The translations under genes were made by a program, and so were the position numbers. Below the pieces are notes generated by a model, which saw nothing but the letters and a program-made list of their open reading frames with translations, was not told the origin of the DNA and did no database searches. Below are positions 17,338 to 25,986 of a DNA stretch of 38,296 nucleotides, in pieces. The stretch is taken from assembly GCA_018336195.1 (NCBI GenBank), contig JAGXQV010000003.1:1-38296 (forward strand), read 5' to 3'. The stretch is from Sulfuricella sp. (GTDB lineage Bacteria; Pseudomonadota; Gammaproteobacteria; Burkholderiales; Sulfuricellaceae). Every line of letters begins with the position of its first letter. Positions within the stretch are counted from its first letter, which is position 1.

Positions 17338-17751
17338 TCATAGTTCCCCATAGGGCTTACCATCGAGCCTTATTCCTTGAGCCGTACTCTTGATGTCGTA
17401 AACATTCCCCTTTGCATCCGATTGCGGAGGGAGAATTGTCCATGTCCCGGTACTCTCGGTAAACGGATCGAATGGTAGATCGCGAAGGTACTTTTTTTCC
17501 ACGAGTTCGCTGAGGCTGTCCGGATAGCGCCCAGTGTCACCGTAGAATTTGTCGATGGTTTCCCGAACGATGCGGAGATTCTCTGCGAGAACTGTTTCCT
17601 TGGAAGTTTCCACGCTCTGGAAATAACGTGGAACCGCAATGGTTAATAATACGGAGACGATTGCCAGAACCACCAAGAGCTCGATCAGCGTAAACCCAAG
17701 CTGATGCCGTTTGGTTTTGAAATATTGTCGCAAGCGGGAAGATATTACCAT
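17338..17751 (-). CDS. Type II secretion pseudopilin, GspG-like
   Basis: 137 residues. The prepilin motif is G-FTLIELLVVLAI with the +5 glutamate, followed by a helix that becomes amphipathic (AVPRYFQSVETSKET) and a GspG-type C-terminal part (YGDTGRYPDSLSELVEK, LPFDPFTE). It needs a prepilin peptidase to lose its 18-residue leader; none is in the window. It overlaps the end of the preceding pseudopilin gene by seven bases and is directly followed by another. It is one of four pseudopilins in the operon; which is the major subunit cannot be told from sequence alone. Confidence 0.85.
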   Translation of the reverse strand: MVISSRLRQYFKTKRHQLGFTLIELLVVLAIVSVLLTIAVPRYFQSVETSKETVLAENLRIVRETIDKFYGDTGRYPDSLSELVEKKYLRDLPFDPFTESTGTWTILPPQSDAKGNVYDIKSTAQGIRLDGKPYGEL

Positions 17752-18215
17752 TTTCGATATGGCACACCATTTAAGCCAACTTTGTCGGATTTGGAATATA
17801 CGTCGAAAACATCTTCGCCTTCCTGCGGGTCATTGGGTTCACTGGCATAAGCACGCTTACCCCAGGTGTCGCCAGGTTCTGCATCAGGACTGGAATCAAA
17901 AGGATTGCGCGGGATTCTACGAAGGAAATAAATCTTCATTTTCTTTGGGCTACGTGCATCGGGAATACCATTGACCAAAGATTCGAGGGTTTTTGGGTAT
18001 CCGGTTGAGTTTGCTTGTTTGAGGATACGACCTTGATCCATTGCACTCTTGTAGGTGTCAATGGCGCTACGGATTTCTCGCAAAGCAAGCCGCAATTCAT
18101 TCTCTTTTTGCCTTTGTAAGGCGACTTCTGCGACCGGAATCGCAATTGCCGCGAGTACAGACAAGATCGCCAGGGTTACGAGTAGCTCAATAAGCGTAAA
18201 GCCTTTCTTTCGCAT
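17745..18215 (-). CDS. Type II secretion pseudopilin, GspG-like
   Basis: 156 residues with a very short leader (MRKKG) before FTLIELLVTLAI, and the +5 glutamate present. The C-terminal part contains YPKTLESLVNG, RRIPRNPFD and DTWGKRAYAS, the calcium-loop region of GspG-like pseudopilins, and ends YSKSDKVGLNGVPYRKW. The start follows the secretin stop by two bases and the end overlaps the next pseudopilin gene, so the three are expressed together. It probably forms part of the pseudopilus that pushes substrates through the secretin. Confidence 0.87.
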   Translation of the reverse strand: MRKKGFTLIELLVTLAILSVLAAIAIPVAEVALQRQKENELRLALREIRSAIDTYKSAMDQGRILKQANSTGYPKTLESLVNGIPDARSPKKMKIYFLRRIPRNPFDSSPDAEPGDTWGKRAYASEPNDPQEGEDVFDVYSKSDKVGLNGVPYRKW

Positions 18216-18217
18216 AG

Positions 18218-20659
18218 TCAGGGGCGTATCTCGATCGGCTGTGGTGCCGGTAAAGGGGCGGTAACCGAACGCCCGCCAGAACCAAGAGGGGACATGGTGA
18301 TTACTTTGATACTGGTTTGTGGCGTGATTGCCTGCGCTTTGATTGTGAGCGTGAGCAACGTGCCTGAATTGCTCGCGCCATCTTTCCCTGAGCGTGTTTC
18401 GGTTATGAGAATCTGACCATTATTTTTGTCGACCCAGTTTGTGAAATTGGTCGTAGCGCTTCCTTGTTTAAGGAAGTCGCCTGCATCAACGGAAACGATT
18501 TCAAGGAATTTTGGGTCGAAGCCTAGAGAGTAAGGTACTCCAATGATGGGTTCACTTGGTTGAATTGCGAGGGAAACAAAGAATTTGTCTCCGACCTTTA
18601 CCTGTGCTGGCGCCTGCCAGTTCAGGAGCATTCCTCCGTTTACTGAACCAATAGGGGGGCTAGTTAAGGGAGTTGAGCTTCCTGCTTGTGAACTGATAGG
18701 GTTGTTGGTTAAGGGAATTGCATTTCCGGTTGTTGAGGCAATAGGTGTGCCCGTTAAGGGTGATGTACCTCCGCCGGTAGAGGGGATCCCTCCGGTACCT
18801 GATGATGAGGGGAACATCCCGCCTTGTATGGCGTTTTTAGGGGCATCAATGCCCGTGTTTGTCACCGCTTGAGATGAGGGGGATGTTGCAGATGGAGAAC
18901 CTGCTGAGGCTCCGCCGCTGCTGCTGCGTAAACTGGCTTCAGTGCCTGAATCGAATTCGGATTCCAGCAGAGAGGGACGTTGGATATTCCGTATCAAACG
19001 AGGTGTGATCGAAAGGATGATCTCCGTCTTGGTCGTGTCGTCCCTTTGACTGCCGAAAAGGCGTCCAAGAAACGGTATTCCTCCAATTCCGGGAATACGG
19101 TTGCCAGTGGAGCGGTCTTCGTCGTTAATCAATCCCGCAAGCACTTGGTTTTCACCGTCTTTCAGCCTCAAAACTGTTGAAGCTGACCGTGTCCCAAGTT
19201 GGTAAGCGAGCGTGCCGGATTTGGTTTGTACTTGGCTCACGATATTGCTGACTTCGAGGGAAAGCTTGATGGCGACTTCGTTTTCAAGAAAGATGGTCGG
19301 CTGAGCTTCAAGTTTGAGGCCCACATCCAGATACTGCACACTTTCCGAAACAAACCCAGTTGCTGTGGCTGTCGTTGTGATGTTGGGCACGCGGTCACCG
19401 ATCAGTATCTTTGCGGTTTCCCGGCTACGTGTTCGGATACGCGGGTTGGCAAGAATTTTTACGTTACCGCCTTGATCCTTGACATTGATCGTCATGGGAG
19501 TAATTGTGGCACCGATTTGACTGCTGGCGTGGCTTTGTAAATCAGCTAGGGTGAGACTGCCACCAGTACCTGCAAGTGGTGCCAAGCTCAATTGATCCGG
19601 CCAGCGGACACCCAAGTCAAGCAGGCGGGTTCGCGTAACTTCAAGAATTTCCATTTCCAGCATGACTTCCGGTTCAGGTAGATCGTGCATGGCAAGTAGT
19701 TTTTCGGCGAGGCGAATGGCATCAGGGGTATCCCGTAGGACGATCATGTTTTGCCGTTCATCAACCACAATATCTTTCGCCTTGAGAATGGTCTTGAGGG
19801 TGTTGGCAGCGGCTTTGATATCTCCATTACCGAGAAAAAAAGTCTTGACCGTCAGTGGTTGATAATCCCGTGCTTTGGCGGGAGTGTTGGGGTAGATGAG
19901 AATCGAACTCTTGTCGAGTATGCGTTGCTCTAACTGGTTGGTAAGGAGAAGTACATTCACCGCATTCTCGATCGTGCTGTCTCGAAGGAAGATCGTTGTT
20001 TTCTGGTCGGTTTTGATATCTTTGTCAAAAACGAAATTGAGTCCGGAAGTTCGTGAAAGAACCTCGAAAACCTGTTTGAGTGGTGCATCCTTGAATTCAA
20101 TGGTGATGGGCTTTTTTAAGGATGCTGAAAGTTTTTGATCTACTGGCGGTTGTTCTTTTTGCTGCTGAATAGTCTGCCGGAGTTTTCGCGCAACTACGTG
20201 CTTAGGTGCTTCAGAAAGGATCGTACGGAGTCGCGCAAGTGCGGCATTGCCATCCCCCTTGGCCCAGAATTCCTCAGCCTCGGTCATGAGGTCTCGGTAG
20301 CGGGCCTCTCGAACCATATCCTCCAGCCCGGCCTTGGCGCGAGCATTGCCGGGATCTATTGTCAGTACCCGGCGTAAAAGTTTCTCTGCTGCTGCGCCCT
20401 GATTTGATGCTTGGGCGCTGTTTGCTTGATCGAGCCAAATCGCAATTGTTTTGTCTCGTAAACGCAAGTATGAAACCCTGAATTCAGCGTTCGTAGGTGC
20501 CTCATTAACTGCGATACGCAGTTTCAATAAACCCTCTTCCTCTTTTCCTTCAGCTAGCAGATGCAAGCCTTCCAGATGGGCAGATTGACCGGCGCACCCG
20601 CTAAGGAACAACGTGAGCATAAAGACTTGAGCAAAGGTCTTGGCGGAGATTTTTGTCAT
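18218..20659 (-). CDS. GspD/PilQ-type outer-membrane secretin lipoprotein with a C-terminal cohesin-like domain
   Basis: 813 residues. The signal peptide ends in a lipobox LSGC (C22), so it is a lipoprotein. Order: TPR-like repeats (about 30-170), a secretin short N-terminal domain (about 185-250), N-domains (to about 350), the secretin beta-barrel domain (about 370-580, with NRIPGIGGIPFLGRLFG and the ending TEIILSITPRLI), a Ser/Thr/Gly/Pro linker (about 585-675) and a final 139 residues that look like a cohesin domain (VKVGDKFFVSLAIQ, YSLGFDPKFLEIVSV). It forms the outer-membrane pore of the system. Cohesins bind dockerins, so the tail may hold a substrate or partner outside the channel; this is inference. 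It overlaps the upstream GspC/PilP-like gene by 4 bases. Confidence 0.93.
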   Translation of the reverse strand: MTKISAKTFAQVFMLTLFLSGCAGQSAHLEGLHLLAEGKEEEGLLKLRIAVNEAPTNAEFRVSYLRLRDKTIAIWLDQANSAQASNQGAAAEKLLRRVLTIDPGNARAKAGLEDMVREARYRDLMTEAEEFWAKGDGNAALARLRTILSEAPKHVVARKLRQTIQQQKEQPPVDQKLSASLKKPITIEFKDAPLKQVFEVLSRTSGLNFVFDKDIKTDQKTTIFLRDSTIENAVNVLLLTNQLEQRILDKSSILIYPNTPAKARDYQPLTVKTFFLGNGDIKAAANTLKTILKAKDIVVDERQNMIVLRDTPDAIRLAEKLLAMHDLPEPEVMLEMEILEVTRTRLLDLGVRWPDQLSLAPLAGTGGSLTLADLQSHASSQIGATITPMTINVKDQGGNVKILANPRIRTRSRETAKILIGDRVPNITTTATATGFVSESVQYLDVGLKLEAQPTIFLENEVAIKLSLEVSNIVSQVQTKSGTLAYQLGTRSASTVLRLKDGENQVLAGLINDEDRSTGNRIPGIGGIPFLGRLFGSQRDDTTKTEIILSITPRLIRNIQRPSLLESEFDSGTEASLRSSSGGASAGSPSATSPSSQAVTNTGIDAPKNAIQGGMFPSSSGTGGIPSTGGGTSPLTGTPIASTTGNAIPLTNNPISSQAGSSTPLTSPPIGSVNGGMLLNWQAPAQVKVGDKFFVSLAIQPSEPIIGVPYSLGFDPKFLEIVSVDAGDFLKQGSATTNFTNWVDKNNGQILITETRSGKDGASNSGTLLTLTIKAQAITPQTSIKVITMSPLGSGGRSVTAPLPAPQPIEIRP
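18663..18797 (-). repeat. 45-base tandem repeats in the secretin linker
   Basis: The plus-strand octamer GTTAAGGG recurs at 18663, 18708 and 18753, exactly 45 bases apart. In the protein this gives 15-residue degenerate repeats with PLTxxPI cores (SPLTGTPIAS, IPLTNNPISS, TPLTSPPIGS) in the linker between the secretin pore and the cohesin-like domain. Repeat number may vary between strains. Confidence 0.65.
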
Positions 20660-21195
20660 TGGGCGTCACCAATAGCAAGAGTTTGCTGCTGTTGAAGTGG
20701 GGTGTAGGTAATCGTCATCGTCGGGGGGTGAATGGCTTCAATGATGTAGTGTTGGTTGAGGACGTCGTGTTCCTTTACGACATAGGTGTTGTCCTGTTCT
20801 CCTAGAAAAACTTCCCAAATTCCGTCCTCGAACTTTTTTCCCAGGAAGGAGAATGGCAGCGGTGGAGCAGTCGGTGGCGGTGGTGGAAGGGATAGAGGGG
20901 GAAGGGTCCAATTCCTTGCGATGAAAGCCTCAGCCGTTTCAGCGTCCGATATTCGTGGACGGATCGCCAAAATTTCCTGTTGATCTTTGTCGGTGGGATT
21001 GGTTTGGAGCGGCGAACTCCTCCCGTTTGATTGCTTGAAATTGCTAGCGTCGATTCCTCGTTTTTCGGCAACTGACGTAGTAGAGTCGACGATACTGTTG
21101 AGTTTTTCCGAGCGAGGTTCATCTCCAAACAAGACCAATCCGGCGGAAAGTGTCAATAGTGTGAGCAGGATCGTCCAGCGGACTTTCGGTTGCAT
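20656..21195 (-). CDS. GspC/PilP-like inner-membrane protein of the secretion system
   Basis: 179 residues: one N-terminal membrane helix (about 8-24), a polar region, a proline-rich stretch (LPPLSLPPPPPTAPPLP), then a small beta domain (FLGKKFEDGIWEVFLGEQ, VVKEHDVLNQHYIIEAI). This layout and the position directly before the secretin match GspC and PilP, which link the inner-membrane platform to the secretin through an HR/PilP-type domain. Database records sometimes call such proteins a secretion system X translation initiation factor, a name that does not suit the sequence. Its stop overlaps the secretin start (ATGA). The assignment rests on layout and context more than on residue identity. 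Confidence 0.65.
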   Translation of the reverse strand: MQPKVRWTILLTLLTLSAGLVLFGDEPRSEKLNSIVDSTTSVAEKRGIDASNFKQSNGRSSPLQTNPTDKDQQEILAIRPRISDAETAEAFIARNWTLPPLSLPPPPPTAPPLPFSFLGKKFEDGIWEVFLGEQDNTYVVKEHDVLNQHYIIEAIHPPTMTITYTPLQQQQTLAIGDAQ

Positions 21196-21198
21196 GAA

Positions 21199-21765
21199 TC
21201 AGCCTTCTTCTTTGAGAAAGATGGTAAAACGCAATTTTGATTCCGTGATCTCGGTACCAATGTTGTCTCGTTTAAAGCTGATTTCTTCGAGAGCCGTAGC
21301 GGGAATTTTCTCTAAAATATCCTTCGCAAAGCGACGGATGTCTCCATAAGAACCTTTGATCGGGGCGGTAAGGCGATATGCGCGATATTGCCCGGCTTGA
21401 TCGGTACCAAGTTTGTAATCCATTTGGGTGAGCTGCAAATGGTTGTTGGATGCTATGGTAAACATCGTTCTGATAATGCCGGGAAGTTCGTTTTTCTCTG
21501 TCAGGTGATTGCGGAAATCCGCATATCGCGATTGGCGGAGGGATTGCTCTATGGACTTTGGGCTTCCATTCGAATTGTGAAGATTCTTTTCTTCGGACGC
21601 CAATCTCAAGAGATTTGCGTGATGTGCTTCGATTCTTTCCTGTACACGGGGGGTTGCAATAAAATGCAGCCACAGAGCAAGTAGAATAAGAAATAGGGTA
21701 CCGATAGGAAGAAGGCCTAAGCGGTTTAGCCAGAGTTGGATTAGTAATTTTGGATGAGTCTTCAT
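21199..21765 (-). CDS. PilO/GspM-like inner-membrane assembly protein
   Basis: 188 residues with an N-terminal membrane helix (about 15-32), a coiled region (QERIEAHHANLLRLASEEK) and a ferredoxin-like C-terminal part (YRAYRLTAPIKGSYGDIRRFAKDILEKIP) typical of PilO/GspM proteins. I chose the ATG at 21765 because it gives a 4-base ATGA overlap with the preceding gene, as at several other junctions of this operon; a TTG at 21780 would add five residues. With the PilN- and PilM-like proteins it should form the platform that connects the ATPase to the secretin. Confidence 0.75.
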   Translation of the reverse strand: MKTHPKLLIQLWLNRLGLLPIGTLFLILLALWLHFIATPRVQERIEAHHANLLRLASEEKNLHNSNGSPKSIEQSLRQSRYADFRNHLTEKNELPGIIRTMFTIASNNHLQLTQMDYKLGTDQAGQYRAYRLTAPIKGSYGDIRRFAKDILEKIPATALEEISFKRDNIGTEITESKLRFTIFLKEEG

Positions 21766-22292
21766 ATCCCCGATATCCAACGGGCTTCCATAGTGAAACG
21801 AATTGGACGATTCGTATCCTGCTCGTTGATCTCGTGTTTGGTGAGTATCACCTGATAAAAAAACTTATCTGATGCGAGCGCTCCGAGATAATCGACCATG
21901 TCTTCCGGCGTTTTTGCTTCCGCAACAATCGAGAGAAGTTGTTTTTGCCCATTCGGGTCCAACCCGATAAGGGCAACCCCTTTGTTCTGGTGTGCTTCGA
22001 ACGTCCCAAATAGCTCACCCCAAGGTAGATTCATTTGAGATACAGCGTAATTGATTGCCTCGATTGCCGGTAAGGAAATGGATTCTGTCGGCAATGTTTC
22101 CGCGAGCCTGACTCGTTCGAGAAAAAACCGTGCTTTTTCCTCCCGCTGCCCCACAGCATTCATTTCGATGTTTTTTGTATGAAATTCCCAAATTGTCGCG
22201 ACTAACATTAAAACCGACGCGACAAAAATAAGGAGTAACCTCAGGCCGACTACCTTTCCGCGCCCGGCAAAATCAATCATTATCCGATTCAT
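21762..22292 (-). CDS. PilN-like inner-membrane assembly protein
   Basis: 176 residues: a short cytoplasmic start (MNRIMIDFAGRGKVV), one membrane helix (about 17-36), a heptad-like stretch (MNAVGQREEKARFFLERVRLAE) and a C-terminal alpha/beta domain. This is the layout of PilN and of the C-terminal half of GspL. The start at 22292 is preferred over 22298 because GGAG lies seven bases before it and it makes a 4-base overlap with the upstream gene. Together with the PilM-like protein it would replace a single GspL. Confidence 0.7.
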   Translation of the reverse strand: MNRIMIDFAGRGKVVGLRLLLIFVASVLMLVATIWEFHTKNIEMNAVGQREEKARFFLERVRLAETLPTESISLPAIEAINYAVSQMNLPWGELFGTFEAHQNKGVALIGLDPNGQKQLLSIVAEAKTPEDMVDYLGALASDKFFYQVILTKHEINEQDTNRPIRFTMEARWISGI

Positions 22293-23125
22293 TGCCATAC
22301 TCCAGACAAGGCTAAACGGTAGTTCTGGGACCAGTTTTTGGTGCGCCCCGGCCAGAGTTCCATCCCCAAGGAAATAATGGCGGAATTTCGCTGGTGTGGA
22401 ATCTCGTTGGGGGATGGCGATACCCCGATGCCTGCGACCGATAGATGCAAGGCGGATTCGGATGTTCCGAAAAGCATTTGGTCGCGTGCCATGAGTTGGG
22501 GGAGCGTTGCGTACAGGTTGTCGATACCTTGGTGGGTACGCAAAGTTTGCAAGTTGCCACGATCAATTAATGCCAAGGAAAGACTGTTTCGTTCGACAGC
22601 GGCAAACCAAGTGGTCGTTTTGCCGATTTGACGCCGCCAGTGGTTGAATTCCCTGACCAAAAATGGTTGAACAGAAACGAGTCGGTAGTCTGGCTTTCCG
22701 ATGATCTGCCGCAGCCCCGTGATTAGCCGGCGATCTATCGCACAGGCAAGCAGGCGGGATGTCAGCGGGTTAAGGTCTGCGTTTATCTCCCAATCTTCAG
22801 CGACAAGACCGTAGGTGTCCTCAAACCGGGCAGCAACCAGTTGCTGAAGTTCGTTCAGGTTTTGCAAGCCGGGAGTAATGTCAACGACGAAATACCGCAC
22901 TAGCAGATCGGAGAGCACCACATGGACATCCGCACGTTGCCACGGCTTGCCGGCAAGCAGCCTTCCTAGGGCTTCCAGGCCGATTTCAGGGGTGTTAGGT
23001 TCAGTCGGAATTGCTAATGTATCTTCGGCTTCTATCCGTGGGTGAAGGCGTCCTGAGATTTTCACCAAGGCGATACGGTCGTTTTCTACCGACAAGTGGA
23101 TGCGCTCAGACGCGAAGCGTGACAC
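22289..23125 (-). CDS. PilM/GspL-cytoplasmic-domain-like protein
   Basis: 278 residues without a membrane helix. It lies between gspE and the pilN-like gene, exactly where PilM or the cytoplasmic part of GspL is expected. The fold looks like the actin-like PilM/GspL type (VENDRIALVKISGR at the start, a central FAAVERNSLSLALIDRG strand pair, a late ISLGMELWPG), though similarity is weak and the classical phosphate motifs are not clear. I chose the GTG at 23125 because GAAGAGG lies just before it; a TTG at 23140 is the alternative. It overlaps the end of gspE by 20 bases. It should recruit the ATPase to the membrane. Confidence 0.65.
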   Translation of the reverse strand: MSRFASERIHLSVENDRIALVKISGRLHPRIEAEDTLAIPTEPNTPEIGLEALGRLLAGKPWQRADVHVVLSDLLVRYFVVDITPGLQNLNELQQLVAARFEDTYGLVAEDWEINADLNPLTSRLLACAIDRRLITGLRQIIGKPDYRLVSVQPFLVREFNHWRRQIGKTTTWFAAVERNSLSLALIDRGNLQTLRTHQGIDNLYATLPQLMARDQMLFGTSESALHLSVAGIGVSPSPNEIPHQRNSAIISLGMELWPGRTKNWSQNYRLALSGVWQ

Positions 23126-24788
23126 GTTCGACCTCTTCAAATGTGGTTTCGCCTTGGCGAACCAAGTCTAGAGCTGCTTGCCGCAGGAAACGGGTGCCGT
23201 TTTTGACGGCCTCTTGTTTGATGGTAATGATTGAACTCTTGGCCGCGATCAACTCCCGTAGATGGTCGTTGAGGGTCAAAATCTCAGCAATCGCGCGGCG
23301 GCCTTTGTAACCTGTGCCGCGACAGTCGCCGCAGCCGATGCCTTTGCGGAAACGGAATTCGTGTGCTTGGTCATGTGCAAGATCAAGAGCCGAAAGCTCC
23401 TCTTCCGTCGGCTGGTATTCGACGCCACAGCGTCCGCAAACCGTGCGGATCAAACGTTGCGCCCACACTCCGTTTAGTGCCGAGGTTAGCGAATACGGAT
23501 CGATTCCCATATGGGCGAAACGGTTGAACACGTCGAATACATTGTTGGCATGAACCGTGGTTAGTACGAGATGGCCGGTAAGCGCCGATTGCACGGCAAT
23601 CTCGGCAGTTTCGGCATCGCGAATTTCCCCTACCATGATTTTGTCAGGGTCGTGTCGAAGAATTGAGCGCAAACCCTTGGCAAAAGTGAGTCCTTTTTTC
23701 TCGTTGACGGGGATCTGCAATACGCCGGGAAGCTCATATTCGACAGGGTCTTCGATGGTGACGACTTTATCGTGTCCGCGGTTGATCTCGGATAGAGCGG
23801 CGTAGAGCGTGGTTGTTTTGCCGCTACCGGTCGGACCCGTCACGAGTAGCATTCCGTAGGATTGCAGGGCAAGGCGTCGCACGGACACAAGATCTGAATC
23901 GCTGAAGCGAAGGAGGTCGAGCGTTAAACGTGATCCGGTAGGGACAATGGCATGTTTGTCGAGTATTCGAATAACCGCATCTTCCCCGTGGATGCAGGGC
24001 ATGATGGAAACGCGCAGATCGATGTCGCGTCCGCGTATCGCGATCTTGAAACGCCCGTCCTGCGGCACTCGGCGCTCAGCGATGTCCAGTTCGGCCATGA
24101 CTTTGATACGGGAGATAACCTGCTCCGCAGTTTCCAACCCGTTGATGGTCGATATCAAGTCAAGTACACCATCGATGCGATATTTGACGACGATACCCGA
24201 GCGCCCGGTTTCTATGTGAATATCGCTGGCGCCTGCTTTGAGTGCGTCGTATAGGGTCGAATTCACAATCCGAACAATAGGGCTTGTATCCTCGCTAATG
24301 GTTTTCAGCGACAGTTGTTCAACTGAATGACTGGACACCCTGGTGAGATCGGCGATGGTATCGACATTCTCGATGGCCCGAGCAGACTCCTCCTGCTGTG
24401 CGAGATAAGTGGCGATATCGGCACGTAGGGCCAAGCGGAATTCGGGGAGCGTTTGAGCTCGAGATTCGAGCCACAGTTGCAGAGCTTGGTCAAAAGGGTC
24501 AGGAATAACGGCAATTATTTCTTGATCAGTTCGGAATAAAGCGCATTCCTTTTGTAAGGCTTTGGGTAATGGGAGGAGATCGAACGCTCCAGTCCACTGG
24601 TGCATGTCGAGCGCTTCAGCGACCTTGAAACCAAAGCATACCGCCAGTTCACCCAGTAATCGTCGGGGTTCCCATCCCGTGCTTTCCTCGAGTGCGATAA
24701 AAACGGAGGTTCCTAGCTCTCTGGCGCGCTCATGTGCGTGCCGGATTATCACTGGATTTAAGGGGGAAACCACGTCGGCTAGATTCAT
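23106..24788 (-). CDS. gspE: Type II secretion/type IV pilus assembly ATPase GspE
   Basis: 560 residues. It powers pseudopilus assembly from the cytoplasmic side. Walker A GPTGSGKT is at 318-325, the Asp box near EDPVEYELPG (346-355), and the Walker B/His-box region at KIMVGEIRDAETAE and HLVLTTVHANN. Four cysteines (C451, C454, C486, C489) form the zinc-binding CM domain typical of GspE. The N-terminal 150 residues resemble the MshEN/GspE-N region. The ATG at 24788 overlaps the gspF stop by 4 bases and has GGAAG before it; the longer open reading adds 37 residues from the gspF 3' end and is rejected. Confidence 0.95.
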   Translation of the reverse strand: MNLADVVSPLNPVIIRHAHERARELGTSVFIALEESTGWEPRRLLGELAVCFGFKVAEALDMHQWTGAFDLLPLPKALQKECALFRTDQEIIAVIPDPFDQALQLWLESRAQTLPEFRLALRADIATYLAQQEESARAIENVDTIADLTRVSSHSVEQLSLKTISEDTSPIVRIVNSTLYDALKAGASDIHIETGRSGIVVKYRIDGVLDLISTINGLETAEQVISRIKVMAELDIAERRVPQDGRFKIAIRGRDIDLRVSIMPCIHGEDAVIRILDKHAIVPTGSRLTLDLLRFSDSDLVSVRRLALQSYGMLLVTGPTGSGKTTTLYAALSEINRGHDKVVTIEDPVEYELPGVLQIPVNEKKGLTFAKGLRSILRHDPDKIMVGEIRDAETAEIAVQSALTGHLVLTTVHANNVFDVFNRFAHMGIDPYSLTSALNGVWAQRLIRTVCGRCGVEYQPTEEELSALDLAHDQAHEFRFRKGIGCGDCRGTGYKGRRAIAEILTLNDHLRELIAAKSSIITIKQEAVKNGTRFLRQAALDLVRQGETTFEEVERVTLRV

Positions 24789-25975
24789 TGCAGGCTTCCA
24801 GCCAAGTCGAAAATCGGCATATAGAGGAGAATGACAATTGTCCCGACAACGACACCGATGGCTGCCATCAACACAGGCTCGAAAATTTTCGAAAACCACT
24901 CAATGGAACGACTGATTTCACCATCGTAGAATTTTGCAGTTCGCGTCATCATTTCGCCAATCCGGCCTGACTGCTCACCCACGCGCAACATGCGCAAACC
25001 GACGGGAGTCGTCAAGGCGAAGCGGTTTAGCGCTTGCGAAATACTCTCGCCACGTTGAATGGCTTGCGTTGCATTTTCAGCGCGGCCCCGCAGTTCTGGA
25101 GAAAGGGTTGGACCGACTAAATTGAGACTTTGGACTATGGGTAGTCCACCGTCCAGCAGCATACCCAGTGTGAGGTAGAGCCTTGCCAATTGGAAAATCT
25201 TGATGCTTTCGGCGAAGAATGGAATGTGCTGTAGAAGGCGAACAATGCCGCCTTGTCGGAGAAGTTGTCGTATTGCCAGCCCTGTTATCGCCAACGTAGC
25301 CAGCATCCCGCTAAAAACTTCATGGCGGTGCTTGCTGACCAGATTACCCCAGTCCATCAAGAGGGACGACATCCACGGTAACTGACGTCCCGTCCCCTGG
25401 TAGACGCTTGCAAAGCGCGGTACCACATACCCCATCAGGAAGAGAGCTACCCCGCTACCGACAACCAGCAAAATAACCGGATAAATCGAGGCGCTGATTA
25501 CCTTGGCTTTGACTGAGTCGAGGCGCACTTGATAATCGATATAGCGGCCCAGTGCTTCAGGAAGATTACTGGTGCGTTCCGCAGCCCGCACAATGCTTAC
25601 ATAGAGAGGCGGGAAAATTTCCGTCACGTCTCCCAATGCTCCAGAGAAACTTTTTCCTTCCAGAAGGTTTTGATGAAGACGGGTCAGTACATTGTGCGCT
25701 TCCGGGCGATGTTTGTTGTCCAGAAGCGTATCGATTCCTTCTACGACTGTTAGTCCAGCTTCCAAAAGAGCCAAGAGTTCCTGCGTGAATAAAATGAGGG
25801 AGAAATTGTGTTTGTGTCTTGTGAGACGAAGTCCGGCAGATTGATTCTTTTGCTTAATCGACAAGACTCTCAGAGACTGCGCCGCCGCGTGGCGTCGGGC
25901 ATCCGATTCGTTTGCCGCATCGACGAACAGCGTTGTCACCCTATCTGAACTGAGTCCGCGAATTTCGTAACGCAT
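24785..25975 (-). CDS. gspF: Inner-membrane platform protein GspF
   Basis: 396 residues with the two-domain GspF/PilC layout: two cytoplasmic helical bundles, each containing an ALLEAGL or GMLLDGGLPIVQSL-type segment, and three membrane helices (about 165-190, 215-235 and 365-390). FTQELLALLEAGLTVVEGID and VGEQSGRIGEMM are characteristic. It anchors GspE and the growing pseudopilus. It begins 11 bases after the gspG stop, and its own stop overlaps the gspE start. Confidence 0.95.
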   Translation of the reverse strand: MRYEIRGLSSDRVTTLFVDAANESDARRHAAAQSLRVLSIKQKNQSAGLRLTRHKHNFSLILFTQELLALLEAGLTVVEGIDTLLDNKHRPEAHNVLTRLHQNLLEGKSFSGALGDVTEIFPPLYVSIVRAAERTSNLPEALGRYIDYQVRLDSVKAKVISASIYPVILLVVGSGVALFLMGYVVPRFASVYQGTGRQLPWMSSLLMDWGNLVSKHRHEVFSGMLATLAITGLAIRQLLRQGGIVRLLQHIPFFAESIKIFQLARLYLTLGMLLDGGLPIVQSLNLVGPTLSPELRGRAENATQAIQRGESISQALNRFALTTPVGLRMLRVGEQSGRIGEMMTRTAKFYDGEISRSIEWFSKIFEPVLMAAIGVVVGTIVILLYMPIFDLAGSLQ

Positions 25976-25986
25976 GGAAGTCGAAT

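Noticed and set aside
18663-18797. CRISPR-like regular repeats
   Set aside because: The 45-base spacing is in frame within the secretin gene and only short cores repeat; it encodes a protein linker.
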